Positions 33,989 to 36,795 of a DNA stretch of 36,795 nt are shown piece after piece. The position numbers were made by a program, and so were the translations under genes. Under the pieces are notes generated by a model. That model ran no database searches. It saw only the letters and a list, made by a program, of their open reading frames with translations, and had not been told where the DNA came from. Every line of letters begins with the position of its first letter. Position 1 is the stretch's first letter. The DNA comes from Actinomycetota bacterium (lineage in GTDB: Bacteria > Actinomycetota > Actinomycetes > S36-B12 > GCA-2699445), in assembly GCA_020438795.1 (NCBI GenBank), contig JAGQTY010000033.1, positions 1 through 36,795 on the forward strand, in the 5' to 3' direction.

Positions 33989-34907
33989 GACGAGACTGCT
34001 TCGCATCGAACAACGCAATGCAGAAACCGGTATCGAGCGCAAACCGCCCTGGATCAGGACCAGACTCTCCAGGGGCCCTCAATACAACGAGATCCTCGGA
34101 ACCGTCCGTGAGCATGGCCTGCACACGGTCTGCCAGGAGGCCGGTTGCCCAAACATCAACGAGTGCTGGGAGGACCGCGAGGCCACCTTTCTGATCGGCG
34201 GGGAGCAGTGCACCCGCCGTTGCGACTTCTGCCAGATCGACACCGGACGACCGGCTCCTCTGGACAGGGCTGAGCCGGACCGTGTCGCCGAGAGTGTGGC
34301 GCGGATGGAACTGCGGTACGCGACGGTCACCGGGGTGGCTCGTGACGACCTTCCGGACCAGGGCGCCTGGCTGTACGCGGAGACTGTTCGACGGATCCAG
34401 GCCCGTAATCCCGGCATCGGGGTTGAGGTGCTCATCCCCGATTTCTCCGGCGGCCCCGCACTGCTCGATGAGGTGTTCGCGGCTGCGCCCGCAGTCCTGG
34501 CCCACAACCTCGAGACCGTTCCGAGGGTCTTCCGCCGTGTTCGGCCCGCCTTCGACTACGGGCGCAGCCTTGCTGTGCTGCGACGTGCCAAGGACGCGGG
34601 TCTGGTGACGAAGTCCAACCTGATCCTCGGCCTCGGCGAGACCGACGAGGAGGTCACCGCTGCGCTCGAAGACCTCCTCACCCATGGCTGCGACCTGGTC
34701 ACGATCACCCAGTACCTTCGCCCGAGCATCCGGCATCACCCGGTCCAACGATGGGTGACACCTGAGGAGTTCGTGGCCTGGCGTGAAACAGCCACGCAGC
34801 TGGGATTCCGCGGTGTGATGAGCGGTCCGCTGGTCCGGTCCTCCTACCGTGCAGGGACGCTGTATCGGCAGGCCATGGATGCTGCCGGGCCATCCCGTTC
34901 GTCCTGA
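33978..34907 (+). CDS. lipA: Lipoyl synthase
   Basis: LipA is a radical-SAM enzyme that inserts two sulfurs into octanoyl chains on E2 and H proteins. The 309 residues contain the auxiliary cluster cysteines C52, C57 and C63 ([13 protein letters not shown]) and the radical-SAM cluster CTRRCDFC (C78, C82, C85). A C-terminal RSSYRAG gives the serine ligand of the auxiliary cluster. The start is GTG 33978, overlapping the membrane protein gene by 11 bases, with GGGAG upstream. Confidence 0.97.
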   Translation: MAAETRLLRIEQRNAETGIERKPPWIRTRLSRGPQYNEILGTVREHGLHTVCQEAGCPNINECWEDREATFLIGGEQCTRRCDFCQIDTGRPAPLDRAEPDRVAESVARMELRYATVTGVARDDLPDQGAWLYAETVRRIQARNPGIGVEVLIPDFSGGPALLDEVFAAAPAVLAHNLETVPRVFRRVRPAFDYGRSLAVLRRAKDAGLVTKSNLILGLGETDEEVTAALEDLLTHGCDLVTITQYLRPSIRHHPVQRWVTPEEFVAWRETATQLGFRGVMSGPLVRSSYRAGTLYRQAMDAAGPSRSS

Positions 34908-35027
34908 GCACCTGCCATTGCCGCGGACACCTCGAGGAGCGGTCTCGCCATGATCGGCATCGCATGCACGGCCGCCGGACGTTCACCCGGCTCAGCTCGA
35001 TTTGTTCGCCCGGCAGCCACCATCCCC

Positions 35028-35033
35028 TAGACT
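35028..35033 (+). promoter_or_regulatory. -10 box placing the DUF4191 start codon at the transcript start
   Basis: TAGACT lies 6 bases before ATG 35040. There is no Shine-Dalgarno sequence, and the -35 region (TTCGCC at 17 bases) is weak. Confidence 0.4.
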
Positions 35034-35039
35034 GAAGAC

Positions 35040-35738
35040 ATGGCCGAACAGAAGACCAAGAAGAAGCGTTTTGCCTGGGTCGGGCAGATCCGTGATAACT
35101 ACCGCATGACCGCAGAGGTCTATCCAGCACTCGGCTGGCTCATGCTGGGCATGTTCGCCGGACTGCTGGTCATCGGCCTGGTGGTCGGTTTCATCCTCGG
35201 CAACCCGTTCACGTTCGGCTTCATCGGCGCGTCCCTCGGCCTGCTCGCCGCGATGTTCTACTTCAGTCGCAGGGCGATGAGCGCAGCCTACCGGCAGGTC
35301 GAGGACCAGCCCGGTGGTGCCGCTGCCGTGGTCCAGTCGATGCGGGGAGGCAAGTGGTCCTGCACTCCCGCAGTTTCAGTGACCAAGAATCAGGACATGG
35401 TTCACCGTGTGGTCGGCCGTCCGGGGGTCGTCCTCGTGAGTGAAGGCCCCTCCAGCCGCGTTGGCCACATGCTCGCAAGCGAGAAGAAGCGCACCCAGCG
35501 ATTCATCCCGGACACTCCGATACTCGAGCTCCAAGTGGGCAACGAACCTGATCAGGTGCCCATCGCAAAGCTGCAGAAGCAGCTCGGTAAGCTGCCCAAG
35601 ACTCTCACCCCGGCCGAAGCCAATGCTGTTCGGCACAAGCTCGAGGCCCTGACCAAGCAGCCCGCCGGGATACCCAAGGGGTACATGCCCAAGAGCGCCA
35701 AAGCCGCCAAAGCGCAGATGCGTGGCCGCCAGCGTTGA
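35040..35738 (+). CDS. DUF4191 family membrane protein
   Basis: The 232-residue protein starts with a lysine-rich stretch, then has two membrane helices (about 31-53 and 57-76). A cytoplasmic domain follows with AAAVVQSMRGGKWSCTPAVS, GRPGVVLVSEGPSSRVGHML and a basic tail. This matches DUF4191; the homologue Rv2219 also follows lipA and comes before glnA1. Function is unknown. The start codon lies 6 bases after a -10 box, so the mRNA may be leaderless. Confidence 0.88.
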   Translation: MAEQKTKKKRFAWVGQIRDNYRMTAEVYPALGWLMLGMFAGLLVIGLVVGFILGNPFTFGFIGASLGLLAAMFYFSRRAMSAAYRQVEDQPGGAAAVVQSMRGGKWSCTPAVSVTKNQDMVHRVVGRPGVVLVSEGPSSRVGHMLASEKKRTQRFIPDTPILELQVGNEPDQVPIAKLQKQLGKLPKTLTPAEANAVRHKLEALTKQPAGIPKGYMPKSAKAAKAQMRGRQR

Positions 35739-35827
35739 TGCTGTCCCCCGACGACCGGCGCCGGGATCACAACACCTCCCCAATGCCGTTCAGGTGACCG
35801 GACCAGCCTCGTCCCCGACGCATTCGC

Positions 35828-35833
35828 TAGATT
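35828..35833 (+). promoter_or_regulatory. -10 box placing the lipoprotein start codon at the transcript start
   Basis: TAGATT lies 6 bases before ATG 35840. There is no Shine-Dalgarno sequence and no convincing -35 box. Confidence 0.4.
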
Positions 35834-35839
35834 GGCACC

Positions 35840-36295
35840 ATGCTCGCAGGTAGGGTTCTGATCGTGATGGCCGCCCTGCTCGGTGCGGTCCTCGTCGGCG
35901 CTTCCGGGTGCCAGGACAACTCGTCGACGGCTACCCAGTTCACTCAGCCGCTCAACGAGTTCATCGCCAACGCGAACACCATCTCGCAAGCCGACACCAG
36001 CAACTCCAGCAGCGTTCAGAGCGCGATCGACGAGGCCCTGCCCAAGATGAAGTCGGACCTCGAGAGCATGGAGCAGGCCCAGGCACAGCTGACCGATCAG
36101 GCGGCCGAGGTGGCCGGAACGATCAACTCCCTGGCACAGCAGGCGGTGAACCAGCTGCAGGAGATCCAGAAGGCGATCCAGAAGAAGAACACGCAACAGG
36201 CCCAGCAGGCCGTCAGCAACTTCACCGAGTCTGCCAAGCAGATACAGGAGCAGATCAACGTGTGGAATAACGAGGTCGCGAGCGTCGAGGACTGA
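35840..36295 (+). CDS. Small coiled-coil lipoprotein
   Basis: The 151-residue product begins with a lipoprotein signal (MLAGRVLIVMAALLGAVLVG) ending A-S-G-C with cysteine 24. The mature protein is rich in glutamine, asparagine and alanine, and is probably one long coiled coil (ESMEQAQAQLTDQAAEVAG, QAVNQLQEIQKAIQKKN). I recognise no family. In mycobacteria an RDD-family membrane protein occupies this position between the DUF4191 gene and glnA; here it is absent. A strong terminator lies downstream. A structural role at the outer membrane face is possible but not shown. Confidence 0.75.
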   Translation: MLAGRVLIVMAALLGAVLVGASGCQDNSSTATQFTQPLNEFIANANTISQADTSNSSSVQSAIDEALPKMKSDLESMEQAQAQLTDQAAEVAGTINSLAQQAVNQLQEIQKAIQKKNTQQAQQAVSNFTESAKQIQEQINVWNNEVASVED

Positions 36296-36408
36296 GCCCT
36301 TTGACCCGCCGAGTCCTATGAGGCGCCAGGGGCCGGCCGACTTCCCCGCCGGCATTGCCTTGATCGAGCACTTGGTCTCATCGTGGTCACACAAGTGTCA
36401 ATGACGCA

Positions 36409-36446
36409 CGAGACCCCCGGATTCACGAAGGAATCCGGGGGTCTCG
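36409..36446. terminator. Two-way terminator hairpin between the lipoprotein gene and glnA
   Basis: CGAGACCCCCGGATTC at 36409-36424 pairs perfectly over 16 bases with 36431-36446, around a 6-base loop. A T-rich stretch follows on the plus strand. The two genes converge here, so the hairpin can end both transcripts. Confidence 0.9.
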
Positions 36447-36459
36447 TTCTGTCTGTTGC

Positions 36460-36795
36460 TCAGATGTCGTAGTAGAGCTCGAACTCGTGCGGATGAGGAC
36501 GCAGACGCATCGGGTCCACCTCGTTCGCGCGCTTGTAGTCGATCCAGGTCTCCACCAGGTCTGGGGTGAACACGTTGCCCTCGGTGAGGAACTCGTTGTC
36601 CTCCTCGAGCGCGTCGAGCACGCCCTCCAGCGAGGCAGGCACCTGCGGGATGTCGGCAGCCTCGTCCGGAGGCAGCTCGTACAGGTCCTTGTCGACCGGG
36701 GCGATCGGCTCGATCTTGTTCTTGATGCCGTCGATGCCAGCCATGAGCATGGCCGAGAAGGCCAGGTACGGATTGGATGACGGGTCGGGAACCCG
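36460..36795 (-). CDS. glnA: Type I glutamine synthetase (3' end only)
   Basis: The minus-strand frame open to the window edge reads [20 protein letters not shown], the conserved C-terminal substrate-site region of glutamine synthetase, and ends [12 protein letters not shown]. The [11 protein letters not shown] segment holds the tyrosine that is adenylylated in type I-beta enzymes, so activity may be controlled by GlnE. The N-terminal three quarters lie beyond the window. The segment placement after lipA and DUF4191 matches glnA1 of mycobacteria. Confidence 0.93.
   Translation of the reverse strand, partial: RVPDPSSNPYLAFSAMLMAGIDGIKNKIEPIAPVDKDLYELPPDEAADIPQVPASLEGVLDALEEDNEFLTEGNVFTPDLVETWIDYKRANEVDPMRLRPHPHEFELYYDI

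Overview
The window is chromosomal DNA from a high-GC Gram-positive bacterium (Actinomycetota). Supporting features are the gene order coaD-rsmD-recG-DAK2-rpmB, a HupB-type histone-like protein with a long lysine/alanine tail, a DUF3515 gene beside ddl, an F420-pathway cofC, an IclR regulator divergent from leuCD, and the block pepA-lpd-sucB-lipB-lipA-DUF4191-glnA. Genus cannot be fixed from the sequence alone.

Layout. (1) 1-5639, minus strand: a tight housekeeping operon reading DAK2, recG, rsmD, coaD, a SepIVA/DivIVA-like coiled-coil protein and a YceD/DUF177 protein (cut by the window edge). Most junctions overlap by 4-8 bases. rpmB (6023-6202) is divergent from it. (2) 6203-16375: an accessory segment of about 10 kb. 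It holds a broken fibronectin-III gene, a secreted protein with four cysteine pairs, a lipoprotein of the TAP-like alpha/beta hydrolase family, an unknown ORF, a small toxin-antitoxin-like pair with a near-consensus leaderless promoter, a small ABM-fold monooxygenase, a rifampicin-monooxygenase-like flavoprotein, and a protein with five zinc-ribbon-like repeats joined to a GIY-YIG-like domain. Intergenic spaces here are long, unlike the flanks. (3) 16452-23145: thiL, DUF3515 lipoprotein, ddl, histidine phosphatase, gpsA, plsC, cofC and hup. (4) 23265-26147: leuD and leuC, divergent from an IclR/NdgR-type regulator across a repeat-rich operator region. (5) 26177-36795: gcvT, a 25-bp tandem repeat, pepA, lpd, sucB (two lipoyl domains), lipB, a membrane protein, lipA, a DUF4191 membrane protein, a coiled-coil lipoprotein, and the 3' end of glnA facing a strong terminator.

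How the genes work together. lpd and sucB encode the E3 and E2 parts of a 2-oxoacid dehydrogenase, while lipB and lipA make the lipoyl group that both sucB lipoyl domains need; gcvT belongs to another lipoate-dependent system, glycine cleavage. plsC and gpsA supply glycerophospholipid precursors. leuCD and the IclR protein form a leucine biosynthesis module. The accessory segment looks like an insertion between the conserved neighbours rpmB and thiL.

The most unusual items are the zinc-ribbon array/GIY-YIG-like protein, the toxin-antitoxin pair with its leaderless promoter, the 25-bp tandem repeat before pepA, the TGAGA-rich leuC/iclR operator region, and a recurring TAnnnT-N6/7-start codon arrangement that suggests leaderless mRNAs for several genes.
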